DNA from: ZC4RG36 sp964652205
GTDB lineage: Bacteria > Chloroflexota > Anaerolineae > Aggregatilineales > Phototrophicaceae
Assembly (NCBI GenBank): GCA_964652205.1
Contig: CAZZAO010000006.1
Location: 1 to 64,000 of the forward strand
DNA: 64,000 bases
Reading direction: 5' to 3'
The notes under the pieces are model-generated. The model was not told the DNA's origin and did not search any database. It was given only the letters and a program-made list of their open reading frames with translations. This document shows positions 33,796-41,954 of this stretch, piece after piece; position 1 is the first letter of the stretch, and every line of letters starts with the position of its first letter. The translations under genes and the position numbers were made by a program.

Positions 33796-34341
33796 ATGGC
33801 GATTCATCTCTGGCACAACCTTTCATCCGGGCCAACGCCGCCCGACATTATTTATGCGGTCGTCGAAGTTCCCAAAGGCAGCCGCAACAAATACGAGTAC
33901 AGCAAGACAGCCGGCGTCATCAAGCTCGACCGCGTGCTCTACAGCCCGCTGCACTACCCCGGCGATTACGGCTTCATCCCGCAGTCGCTCTACGACGACA
34001 ACGACCCGCTCGACGTGCTGATAATGATGACCGAGCCGACTTTCCCCGGCTGCGTCATCGAAGTCCGCCCGGTCGGGATGCTCAAGATGCTCGACCGTGG
34101 CGAGCATGACGACAAGATTCTGGCTGTGCCGTCGAACGATCCCCAGTTCAGCGACTATCATGACCTCGACGACATTCCCCGCCACTTCCCGACCGAAGTC
34201 GAGCATTTCTTCAAGGTCTACAAGCAGCTTGAAGGCAAGGAAGTCGAGACGCAGGGCTGGGTCGGCGCGGCGGAAGCCAAAAAGGCCATCAAGAGCGCGC
34301 TCGACATGTATCGTGAGAAGTACCCGCCGCAGCAGATTTAG
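33796..34341 (+). CDS. ppa: Soluble inorganic pyrophosphatase (family I)
   Basis: A 181-residue cytosolic enzyme that splits pyrophosphate to two phosphates with Mg2+. The family I signature is present: YAVVEVPKGSRNKYEYS (substrate Lys/Arg), PLHYPGDYGFIPQ, and the metal site DDNDPLDVLIM, with DKILAVP and the later helical end. Length is normal. The ATG at 33796 follows AGGACAGG; upstream in-frame codons are not coding. Together with hppA 1.3 kb away the cell has both an energy-saving and a dissipating pyrophosphatase. Confidence 0.93.
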   Translation: MAIHLWHNLSSGPTPPDIIYAVVEVPKGSRNKYEYSKTAGVIKLDRVLYSPLHYPGDYGFIPQSLYDDNDPLDVLIMMTEPTFPGCVIEVRPVGMLKMLDRGEHDDKILAVPSNDPQFSDYHDLDDIPRHFPTEVEHFFKVYKQLEGKEVETQGWVGAAEAKKAIKSALDMYREKYPPQQI

Positions 34342-34358
34342 GTTCGCAGGCCATGCTC

Positions 34359-34386
34359 AAGCCCTCTTTCAGCCAGAGGGTTTTTG
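34359..34386 (+). terminator. Rho-independent terminator of ppa
   Basis: Stem CCCTCT (34362-34367) with AGAGGG (34375-34380), extended by AAG/TTT with one G-U pair, followed by a T run. Confidence 0.75.
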
Positions 34387-34431
34387 ATTCCCGTAGGGCA
34401 GACGCAGGGTAGAACCGTCGGCAGGATGCGC

Positions 34432-34437
34432 TATAAT
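34432..34437 (+). promoter_or_regulatory. -10 box for the LCP gene
   Basis: GCTATAAT with TATAAT at 34432, 40 bases before the ATG at 34477 and after the ppa terminator. Confidence 0.5.
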
Positions 34438-34476
34438 GCGCCGCTGTTTGTTCGCATAGCGTCAGATGGTGTCTGA

Positions 34477-36045
34477 ATGCGCGTTCCCGGCTGGTTATTC
34501 ATGCTCGGCGTTGTCGGTCTGGTCGGCGCGACCCTGCTTTGCTCGGTCGTCTCGTTCACGGCGGCGCAGCGCTTCGTGATCGACCTCGGCAATTCCGGCG
34601 TCAACATCACTGACCCGATTGGCGCGGCCCGCGCCGCCCTTGACCCGAACGCGCTCGACCGCGCCGGTCAGAATCAGAACGTCGAGTTTCCGACGTTTGT
34701 CGCGCAGCTTCCCACTATCACGGTCGGCGCGCCAGCGGTTGTCACCTCGACACCGCTGGGCGCGAGCGGGAACGCCGCTCAGCCGACCAGCGCGGCGACC
34801 CAGGCTCCGGCGCAGTCGCTGGCTGGCCCGACCGCCACGACCGACCCGCTGGCCGGGTATGAATGGCCTGACCCGCGGCGCTTCAACGTCCTGCTGCTCG
34901 GCATCGACCAGCGCAGCGGAACCGGCGACGACGAGAAATTCTTCCGCACCGACACGATGATGGTCGTCAGCATCGACCCGGTGCGGAAAACGGCGGGCGT
35001 GCTCTCGATTCCGCGCGACCTGTGGGTTGCCATTCCCGGCTTCAAGGAAGGCCGCATCAACACCGCCAATGCGCTCGGCGATTCGAGCCAGTATCCCGGC
35101 GGCGGCCCCGGCCTTGCGGCAGAGACGATCCGGCAGGACCTCGGCCTCGATATCGACGCCTACATTCGGATCAACTTCACGGTCTTCGAGAAGGTCGTCG
35201 GCATCATCGCCCCTAACGGCGCGGAAGTCTGCCCGCAGGAAGTCATCGACGATCCGCACTATCCCGACGCCGGTTACGGCATGATCCACGTCCATTTCGA
35301 CGCGGGTTGCCAGCGGCTCGACGCGGCGCATCTGCTCCAGTACGCGCGCACCCGCATCACCCAGGGCGGCGACTTCGACCGCTCGCGCCGCCAGCAGGAA
35401 GTGCTGCGCTCGCTGCAAAAAGAAGTCCTGAGCGCAGGCGGCATCGCCAACTTTCTGACGCAGATTCCGTCGCTCTGGAACGAACTGGCGGGCAGCTACA
35501 CCACCAACCTGACGCTCGACCAGATCATCAGTCTGGCGAACCTCGGCGAAGGGATCAAGCAGGAAAATATCCACTTTGGCGTCATCGACAACCATCAGGT
35601 CAAGTTCGCCACCACCAGTTCAGGCGATCAGGTGCTGCTGCCGGATTACTACTCGATCCGCCTGTTGATTCAGGATACCTTCAACCCGCCGCCCGCTAAT
35701 CTGTCGCTGGCCGACCTCAAAACGCGCGCTGACGCCGAAAAAGCCAACATCGTCGTCTTTAACAACACCGACACGCAGGGTCTGGCGGCCAGCACCAAAG
35801 AATGGCTCATCAGCCGGGGCATCGCCGTGACCGCGCTCGGCAATATCCCCAACCCATCCGGCGCGCCGACGACCATTCGCAACTACAACGGCAAGCCGTG
35901 GACGGCGCGCTATCTGGCCGCTCTGCTCGGCCTGCCTGCCGACCGGATCGAAACCGGCGGCAGCGACCAGCTCACCAGCGCCGATGTGATGGTCGCCATC
36001 GGGCCGGACATTCAATCGCTGCTGTCTGCCGCGCCGAGCCAGTAA
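34477..36045 (+). CDS. LytR-CpsA-Psr (LCP) family cell-wall glycopolymer ligase
   Basis: A 522-residue membrane-anchored protein. One N-terminal helix (about 6-30) and a Thr/Ala/Pro-rich spacer lead to the LCP domain (about 135-345), with NVLLLGIDQR, FRTDTMMVVSID, VLSIPRDLWVAIPG, INTANALG and the Arg-rich LQYARTRITQGGDFDRSRRQQE segment that binds the lipid pyrophosphate. A LytR C-terminal domain (about 430-515, with IVVFNNTDTQGLA) follows. LCP enzymes attach polymers from undecaprenyl-PP carriers to the wall or to lipids, so it could take the product of the glycan genes at 38-50 kb. Confidence 0.9.
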   Translation: MRVPGWLFMLGVVGLVGATLLCSVVSFTAAQRFVIDLGNSGVNITDPIGAARAALDPNALDRAGQNQNVEFPTFVAQLPTITVGAPAVVTSTPLGASGNAAQPTSAATQAPAQSLAGPTATTDPLAGYEWPDPRRFNVLLLGIDQRSGTGDDEKFFRTDTMMVVSIDPVRKTAGVLSIPRDLWVAIPGFKEGRINTANALGDSSQYPGGGPGLAAETIRQDLGLDIDAYIRINFTVFEKVVGIIAPNGAEVCPQEVIDDPHYPDAGYGMIHVHFDAGCQRLDAAHLLQYARTRITQGGDFDRSRRQQEVLRSLQKEVLSAGGIANFLTQIPSLWNELAGSYTTNLTLDQIISLANLGEGIKQENIHFGVIDNHQVKFATTSSGDQVLLPDYYSIRLLIQDTFNPPPANLSLADLKTRADAEKANIVVFNNTDTQGLAASTKEWLISRGIAVTALGNIPNPSGAPTTIRNYNGKPWTARYLAALLGLPADRIETGGSDQLTSADVMVAIGPDIQSLLSAAPSQ

Positions 36046-36052
36046 CCGCCGC

Positions 36053-36664
36053 CTAACAGGTGATGTGCTGACGCCACAGGCGCGGATAGTCGCTGTCGGC
36101 GGCGCTCGGTCGCCACGCCACGCCCCAGTAGAGATAGACGCGGGCGTTCCAGAATCGGCGCGCGCTGGCCGGGCAGGCCACCTGCACGTAAGCGTCAATT
36201 CCAGCTTCAGGGAAGCCGATGAAGTGGGTCATCAACTGCGGGCGGGCGGTGATGAACCCGCGCGGCGGCGGACCATAGGCCAGCCAGAGCGCGCTGGCCG
36301 GAAGGTTGGTCTGGATGTCAATATAGCTGACGACCTGATCGCTATCGGTGGCGAGGTGTCCCGGCGAGGAAGGGTCGATCCACTTCGGCTGCTGACCGTT
36401 CCAGTCCCAGGCAATCGCCGTCGGAGCCTCAGACTGGTAGATTTTCTTCACCCAGCCGCTCGCCAGCAGCAGCGCCGCCGTATCCTCAAACCGGGTTTCG
36501 CCCGCGCGGATGCCCATGAAGCAGGGCGGCTGACAGTTCGCTGCCGCGCCGCCAAGAAACTCGCGGATGGCTGGCGAATCACTCGGCTGCGCGCGGATCG
36601 CCGCAAGGCTGACCGCCAGCAGGAACAGCAGCGGAATCGCTATCGCCAGCCACAAACGCGCCAA
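36053..36664 (-). CDS. CxxxC envelope protein, family copy A
   Basis: A 203-residue protein with an N-terminal membrane anchor or signal (LWLAIAIPLLFLLAVSLAAI) and a soluble domain. The mark of this family is ANCQPPCFMGIRAGETRFED with Cys44 and Cys48, then LLLASGWVKKI, AWDWNGQQP, and near the end VACPASARRFWNARVYLYWG. Copies at 50368 and 52093 share all of this. The TTG start at 36664 is supported by GAGGAGAA eight bases upstream. It ends seven bases from the convergent LCP gene. Function unknown; a disulfide or metal site at the two Cys is inference. Confidence 0.65.
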   Translation of the reverse strand: MARLWLAIAIPLLFLLAVSLAAIRAQPSDSPAIREFLGGAAANCQPPCFMGIRAGETRFEDTAALLLASGWVKKIYQSEAPTAIAWDWNGQQPKWIDPSSPGHLATDSDQVVSYIDIQTNLPASALWLAYGPPPRGFITARPQLMTHFIGFPEAGIDAYVQVACPASARRFWNARVYLYWGVAWRPSAADSDYPRLWRQHITC

Positions 36665-36679
36665 ACCCGATTCTCCTCA

Positions 36680-36856
36680 TGCGCTAGCACGATAGCCGAT
36701 TGACGCTGATGCCTGCTGCTCGGTCACGCCGATCAATCGGCTGAAACGCGCCGCACAGCGGCCCCATGCCGGGAGCCATTTTCGCCTGCGCCAGATCGAC
36801 CGACTGCGCGCGTGAGCGTCAGCGCTGCGGCAGCGTAAGCCAGCAGACGACTCATG
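36680..36856 (-). pseudogene. Small secreted peptide gene, probably frameshifted
   Basis: An ATG at 36856 overlaps the stop of the propeller lipoprotein gene (ATGA) and opens MSRLLAYAAAALTLT, a signal-like start, but then runs into RAVGRSGAGEN. In the next frame from about 36808 the reading QSVDLAQAKMAPGMGPLCGA, ending ISVNRLSC, looks like the natural continuation. One base change in the GCGCGC run would join them. Weak evidence only. Confidence 0.3.
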
Positions 36857-38111
36857 GGGCGGGCGCAATCACGGCATCGAAGCGCGGCGGCGGCTGGTCG
36901 CTGACCGCCGAGCCGATGCTGAAGTTCTGGTCGGGCGCGTCGAGCGGCGCGACCAGCAGCAGCACCCGCTGGCCGGGATAGACCAGCCATTTTCCAGCCA
37001 GCACCGGCGTGCCTGCCGGGTTGGCATCCGGCAGTTCCTGCGGGTCGGCGCGCAGTTTGCCGAGCATCAGCTTTGAGCCGGTGCGATAGATGAAAATCTC
37101 GCTCGTCAGCCAGTAGGGCGCGCCGAACGAATCCGACGGGCCGCTGGCGTAAACCGTTGAAAATGAATCGCCGAGGTCGGCTACAACCAGCTCCAGCGTC
37201 TGCGGGTTATTGGCTGCGAGCGGACGGCGCAGATAAACAATCCGCGTGCCATCGGGCGAGACGCGCGGCATCCCGTAGATGTCGGCCAGCACCACGCCTG
37301 CCGTCCGCGAAAAGTCGCCGACCGGGGTGCGCCAGACCGTCATCCGCAGGTTATCACGCCCCGGCAGCAGCACCTTATCCCAGGTCACGGTCGCGGCGTA
37401 GAAGGCGCTGCTGTCGCTCTGCCAGTCAATCGGCACGTCGAACGGCTGTAACCCGCCCTTCCCGGCAGCGGGAAAGGTGATCTTGATGTTTCCGCCGAGC
37501 GCCACCGGGTCGAACAGCGCGATACTGCCGTCGACACTGCCGCCGGGCGCGCCGGGGTCCATCAACACCACATGCAGTCGGTCGGGGCTGAAAGTCATCA
37601 CGCCGCCGAGGCCCGCTCGCAGCACCTGGCCGACCATGCCGGTCGCCAGATCGACGTTATGCAGGTCATACTGCCGCCGGGATGACTGCGTGAACGAAAG
37701 CTGGGTGGCGAAAAATAGCGATTGGCTGTCGGCCCAACTAAACTGCGAGAACTCCGTCCGCCCGCCGCCGTTGATCGGCAGCGGGTCGCCGTACTGTTCG
37801 AGGCGGCCATCGGCCAGCCGGGCGACCCACAACGACTGCGGGCCACCGACCGGGTTACGGACGAAAGCGACCGACTGGCCGTTAGGCGCGAACTGCGGCG
37901 CGTCGGCGTCGGTATCGGCGACCTGACGTACCGGGCTGCCATCGTGCCAGACAAAGATTTTGCCGCCGGCAGCCCAGGTCACGCTCAGGCCGGACGGAAC
38001 CGCCGTCGGCGTGGGAATCGCCGTCGGCGTCGGCTCCGGCGCGAACAGATTGAGCGAGCAGCCGCTTAAGGCAACTGACAGCGCCACGGCGCTAAGGCCA
38101 GACGCGGACAC
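36852..38111 (-). CDS. Lipoprotein with TolB/WD40-like beta-propeller
   Basis: About 419 residues from the GTG at 38111: SASGLSAVALSVALSGC gives a signal with lipobox ALSGC, so the protein is lipid-anchored outside the membrane. A TPTAIPTPTA spacer follows, then a propeller with blades such as DAPQFAPNGQSVAFVRN, SWADSQSLFFATQ, FSPDRLHVVLMDPG and MPRVSPDGTRIVYLRR, typical of TolB/WD40-like sensors. The start is uncertain: no strong ribosome site is seen, and a longer frame to 38231 overlaps the SH3 gene further. It overlaps the end of that gene, so the two are coupled. Confidence 0.7.
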   Translation of the reverse strand: MSASGLSAVALSVALSGCSLNLFAPEPTPTAIPTPTAVPSGLSVTWAAGGKIFVWHDGSPVRQVADTDADAPQFAPNGQSVAFVRNPVGGPQSLWVARLADGRLEQYGDPLPINGGGRTEFSQFSWADSQSLFFATQLSFTQSSRRQYDLHNVDLATGMVGQVLRAGLGGVMTFSPDRLHVVLMDPGAPGGSVDGSIALFDPVALGGNIKITFPAAGKGGLQPFDVPIDWQSDSSAFYAATVTWDKVLLPGRDNLRMTVWRTPVGDFSRTAGVVLADIYGMPRVSPDGTRIVYLRRPLAANNPQTLELVVADLGDSFSTVYASGPSDSFGAPYWLTSEIFIYRTGSKLMLGKLRADPQELPDANPAGTPVLAGKWLVYPGQRVLLLVAPLDAPDQNFSIGSAVSDQPPPRFDAVIAPAP

Positions 38112-38491
38112 GACCAGGCGACGGGATCGACGAGCTGCGTCCCATCGCTGGCAGGCACGACGAAGTAAGCTTCCCAATCGCCTTCGGCCACCCAACCGCG
38201 TTCCCCTTTTGCTGTCTCTACACGCCACCAATTGTAACCGCCATTGCAGCTAGGGCCAGCCAGTACGGTCAGCAACGCGCCCGCGTTGAGCAAGCGCTGC
38301 ACGCCGGTATCCACGGCAGGGAGCGCGCGCAGGTTCAGGCGGCGAACGTCTTTCGCTACGACCGCCGCCAGGCCGACACTCAGGCGCGGGCGCGGCGCGC
38401 GCGCGCAGGCCCCCGCCGCGAACGCCGAATTGGGGCTTGTCGAAAAGCCGAGAATCAGCACAATCAGCAGTGCGTTTCGTATCGTTATCAT
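38066..38491 (-). CDS. Secreted SH3b-domain protein
   Basis: A 141-residue exported protein. MITIRNALLIVLILGF and PNSAFA form a signal peptide. The mature part is a single bacterial SH3-type domain: VRRLNLRALPAVDTGVQRLL, LLTVLAGPSCNGGYNWWRVE and ERGWVAEGDWEAYFV, which suggests binding to the cell wall or to a surface polymer. A longer frame to 38542 exists but would mask the signal. It is the first gene of a unit with the propeller lipoprotein, divergent from the GT39-like genes. Confidence 0.7.
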   Translation of the reverse strand: MITIRNALLIVLILGFSTSPNSAFAAGACARAPRPRLSVGLAAVVAKDVRRLNLRALPAVDTGVQRLLNAGALLTVLAGPSCNGGYNWWRVETAKGERGWVAEGDWEAYFVVPASDGTQLVDPVAWSCPRLALAPWRCQLP

Positions 38492-38589
38492 AAGTCCGAT
38501 TGTAGCAGCACCGCGCCCGACTATTCCATACCGCCCCGGCAACGCCTGCCTGACGCTCGGCGGCCATCGGGCGGCTGTTCAGGGAACTC

Positions 38590-40194
38590 ATGGCTCGTCT
38601 CAGCCGTCGCACTCTGCCACTTCTGGCGCTGATCGGCCTCATGCTGGTCACGTTTCTGCCCCTGTCACCGATCACGCGCCCGCTGCCCGGACGCGACGCC
38701 GGAATTTACCTCTACGCTGGCGATCAAGTCCTGGACGGCGCGCTGCCCTACCGCGACGTCTGGGACAACCGCCCGCCCGGCCTGTTCTATCTGAGCGCTG
38801 CCGGGCTGGCGCTCGGCGCTGGCTCAGTCTGGGGCGTCTGGGCGCTGGAAGCTGCCTTCCTGTGCGGCGCGGCAGCCTTCAGCTTTCTGGCGCTGCGCCG
38901 CGTCCTCTCGGACAGCGCGGCCTTTCTGGCAACCTTCGTCTGGACGGTCACGCTCGTCTTTCTCTATGACTTCAATATCGCCGAAGAATACGCGCTGCTG
39001 TTCCAGTTCGCCGCGCTATACAGTTTCGTCCGCGCCGAGCAGCGCGGGCGCTACGGCGGCTATGGAGTCGCCATCGGGGCCTGTCTGGCGCTGGCCGTCA
39101 ACCTGCGTCAGAATCTGATCGGCCTTTGGATCGGCATCGTCCTGTTTCTGCTGATTCGCGCGCTGCTGACGCGCCGCCTGCTGCCGACACTTCGCGCCGG
39201 AATCAGCCTCGCCATCGGCGTCGGACTGGTGTTCGTGCCGATCATCGTCTATTTTGCGGCCAACGGCATCCTCAAGGCGATGTGGGATGGCGCGTATCTG
39301 TTCAACTTCATCTATGTCACGGCGGCATGGGATCGGCGCTTCGATGCTTTCGGGCTGGGCGCGAACCTGCTGATCCAGTCGGGCCTGCTGCCTGCCGCGC
39401 TGGCGGGCTGGGGCCTCGGCGTCTACAGCCTGTGGACGCGGCGCAACTGGCCCGCGCGTCCACTGATCGCCGTGGCGCTGATCGCGCTGCCGTTCGACCT
39501 GCTCCTGAGCAGCCTGTCCGGTCGGCCCTACCCGCACTATTTCATCTCGGCGCTCCCGGCGCTGGCAGTGCTGGCCGCCGTGTTCTTCGATCAGCTTGTC
39601 CGGCTGGCGCGGTCGTCAGCGCGCTGCGCCGCGTCGCCAGCGGTCTGGGCTGCCGGGCTGATGCTGGCCGCGCTGATCCTGCCCGCGCACACTTATCTGA
39701 CGCTCGACAACAAAGTGTTCGCCGCCACTTCATCGCGCGCGCGGCTGATCGCCTTCCTGCACGCCAACACCGACCCCGATGACCCGATTTATCTGTGGGG
39801 CGCGGATATGATGATTAACCTCGCCGCCGGTCGCAGATCGCCGTCCCGGCTGACCAACAACTATCCGCTGTTTATGCCCGGCTACCAGTCGCCCGCTCTG
39901 ATCGGGGGATTTGTCGATGAACTGAAGCGCGACCCACCAGCCTACATCATCGACACAGCCTACACCAACCGCCTGATTCCACCGATCAACGCCAGTGACC
40001 GCCAGCGCTGGGCTTACGACAAGGCGCGCGCCATTAACGCGCGCCCGGAAGCCGATGACTTCAACCTGATCCCGGCGATGGACAGCTTCTTCGATTTCGT
40101 CACCGAGAACTATCATCCGGCCTTCAAGCTGAGCGTGTGGGTCATCTACCAGCGCAACGATTTCAAGCCGCTGGCGGGGGGCGTATTCAAGTGA
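38590..40194 (+). CDS. GT39-like (ArnT/PMT-type) membrane glycosyltransferase 1
   Basis: A 534-residue polytopic protein of the GT-C fold that uses a polyprenyl-phosphate sugar. The first outer loop has GRDAGIYLYAGDQVLDGALP then YRDVWDNRPPG, with the catalytic-type Asp of this family. About twelve helices follow, then a C-terminal outer domain (IYLWGADMMINLAAGRRSPSR). The next gene is a paralog whose GTG overlaps this stop (GTGA), and folC is coupled after it. Acceptor and sugar are unknown. Confidence 0.8.
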   Translation: MARLSRRTLPLLALIGLMLVTFLPLSPITRPLPGRDAGIYLYAGDQVLDGALPYRDVWDNRPPGLFYLSAAGLALGAGSVWGVWALEAAFLCGAAAFSFLALRRVLSDSAAFLATFVWTVTLVFLYDFNIAEEYALLFQFAALYSFVRAEQRGRYGGYGVAIGACLALAVNLRQNLIGLWIGIVLFLLIRALLTRRLLPTLRAGISLAIGVGLVFVPIIVYFAANGILKAMWDGAYLFNFIYVTAAWDRRFDAFGLGANLLIQSGLLPAALAGWGLGVYSLWTRRNWPARPLIAVALIALPFDLLLSSLSGRPYPHYFISALPALAVLAAVFFDQLVRLARSSARCAASPAVWAAGLMLAALILPAHTYLTLDNKVFAATSSRARLIAFLHANTDPDDPIYLWGADMMINLAAGRRSPSRLTNNYPLFMPGYQSPALIGGFVDELKRDPPAYIIDTAYTNRLIPPINASDRQRWAYDKARAINARPEADDFNLIPAMDSFFDFVTENYHPAFKLSVWVIYQRNDFKPLAGGVFK

Positions 40195-41954
40195 GTCGGA
40201 TGGCGCTGCGCCGCTCGTGGATGCTGCCTGCGCTGCTGGCGCTGACAGCCCTGCGCTTCCTGATCGTTTCGCCGCTGATCGATTCGACGGCGCTGTGGGC
40301 GTCGGGGCGCTTCGTCTATCCGGCGCAGCAGCTTCTACGCGGCGAAGCGCTCTACCGCGACGTCTGGGGTCACGTCCCGCCGCTGATCTACGGCCTCGAT
40401 GCGCTGGGCTGGGCGGTCGGCGGGCTGTGGGGAATCTGGCTGGTCGCGCTGCTGTTCCTGCTCGGCGCAGTCGTCGTGGGCTATCGCCTGCTCGAGACAG
40501 CTTTCGGCGGGACGGCAGCTTTTTTCGGGATGGCCTGCGGGCTGCTCGGCCTATCGCTGCTGCTTCAGGGCAACCAGATCGAGGAGTACGCGCTGCTGCT
40601 CCAGTTCGGCGTCTTCTACGCCTTCGCCCGCGCCGAGACAGGCAGCCGACCCTCGGCGTGGAGTTTCCTGACCGGCGCGCTGATCGGTCTGCTGTTCTGG
40701 CTGCGGCCTGATCTGGTCGGCGTCGGGCTGGCAATTGCGCTCTATCTGATCGTTCAAATGGCCCGGCGCACGCAGGATGCCGACGCCCGACTGATGTCGA
40801 TCCTGATTGGCGCGCTGGGGATCATTTTCATCGGCGTCGGCCTGCTGGTGATCGGCGGCGCGCTGGCGGAAACGTGGAGTGCGGTCGCGCGCTATAACCT
40901 CGCCGTCAGCCTTCCGCTCGGCGACCGCTTCGGCGCGCTGCTCAACGGCGTCCAGGTCTTAAGCCGCGCCGGGCTGCCGCTGATCGTGCTGGCGGCGTGG
41001 GGCGTGGGAGTCAGTGCCGTCCTCATCCGCCCTGCGCGGCCAAAAGACGCCGACCCGCTTTCGCTCCCTGCCAGCGAGAGAGGGGAGAAAGCGAGACACA
41101 AAAACAGACTCGACAATGACGCGCTTGCGCCACAAGGCCGCTCATCTCACCTCGTTGGCGCCGCGCTCATTGCCCTGCCCGTCGAGCTGATCCTGACGCT
41201 GCTCGACGGTTCGCAGGCGATTAATCACCTCATCCTGTGGCTGCCCGCCATCGCCATCCTGTCCGCGTCGCTGGCCTCGATTCTGCTGGCATCAAACTCC
41301 CTCGCAGCCGATAGTCCCGCAGCTTCAAACATCACCCTGCAGAACGCAATCTCCCCACGCACGGCGAGCGAGCCTGCCGAGGGGCCGGGGGTGAGAGAGA
41401 TTCTCCCCGCCCGCGTCTGGCTGGCCGCGCTGCTGATCGCCTTCAGCCTGATGCCGCTGGTCGATGCCGCGAACGCCTTTCAAATTGCGCGAACGCAGAA
41501 TCAGGGCGCGAACGCGATGCGCCTTCAGGCGCTCGATGGGCTGCGCCAGCTCACTCGCCCGGACGATCAACTGCTCGTCTGGGGGAACGAGCCGATGGTC
41601 AACGTCCTGAGCGGTCGGCGCTCGCCCGCGCGAGTGTTTGAGCAGCTCCCCCTGTTCGTCACGGTCGATCCGGCACAGGCCCCGTTCGCGTCGCTGGCCG
41701 ACGATGTCACCACCCGGCTCCCCGCTTTCGTCCTCGATACGGCGACGGGCGGCGACCGTGTCCCGCCGATTAACGCCGAACGCCGCCATATCTGGCAGCT
41801 CAATCAACAGGCGGGCTTCCTGCCGACCGTCACGATCACGCCGGAACTCCAGCTTGTGCTCGATACTTTCGCTCTGTACTATCGGCCTGTCGCGCGCTAT
41901 GGCGTGTGGACGCTGTACGCGCGCAACGAGGTCGGGGCGGGAACCAGCCAATGA
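40191..41954 (+). CDS. GT39-like membrane glycosyltransferase 2, with two repeat-derived inserts
   Basis: A 587-residue paralog of the preceding protein: RFVYPAQQLLRGEALYRDVW, GNQIEEYALLLQFGVFY, LVWGNEPMVNVLSGRRSPAR and the final VARYGVWTLYARN line up with it. Two stretches have no counterpart: DPLSLPASERGEKARHKNRL (residues about 289-308) and the region AISPRTASEPAEGPGVREIL (about 385-404). Both are the in-frame translation of the GC-rich palindromic repeat seen elsewhere between genes, and both fall in loops between helices. The GTG start has a G-rich ribosome site. FolC follows with an ATGA overlap. Confidence 0.78.
   Translation: MSRMALRRSWMLPALLALTALRFLIVSPLIDSTALWASGRFVYPAQQLLRGEALYRDVWGHVPPLIYGLDALGWAVGGLWGIWLVALLFLLGAVVVGYRLLETAFGGTAAFFGMACGLLGLSLLLQGNQIEEYALLLQFGVFYAFARAETGSRPSAWSFLTGALIGLLFWLRPDLVGVGLAIALYLIVQMARRTQDADARLMSILIGALGIIFIGVGLLVIGGALAETWSAVARYNLAVSLPLGDRFGALLNGVQVLSRAGLPLIVLAAWGVGVSAVLIRPARPKDADPLSLPASERGEKARHKNRLDNDALAPQGRSSHLVGAALIALPVELILTLLDGSQAINHLILWLPAIAILSASLASILLASNSLAADSPAASNITLQNAISPRTASEPAEGPGVREILPARVWLAALLIAFSLMPLVDAANAFQIARTQNQGANAMRLQALDGLRQLTRPDDQLLVWGNEPMVNVLSGRRSPARVFEQLPLFVTVDPAQAPFASLADDVTTRLPAFVLDTATGGDRVPPINAERRHIWQLNQQAGFLPTVTITPELQLVLDTFALYYRPVARYGVWTLYARNEVGAGTSQ
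41056..41093. repeat. GC-rich palindromic repeat, copy 4 (inside a coding sequence)
   Basis: CGCTTTC (41056-41062) pairs with GAAAGCG (41087-41093), with CTCCCT and AGGGGAG inside. It lies in frame in the GT39-like gene 2. Confidence 0.7.
41350..41399. repeat. GC-rich palindromic repeat, copy 5 (inside a coding sequence)
   Basis: Read on the minus strand it starts CTCTCACCCCCGGCCCCT and ends GTGGGGAG, the same wording as copies 3 and 7. It lies in frame in the GT39-like gene 2. Confidence 0.7.

Noticed and set aside
37960..38253. Small plus-strand frame near the propeller lipoprotein start
   Set aside because: It is antisense to the coupled SH3b and lipoprotein genes and has no start signal.
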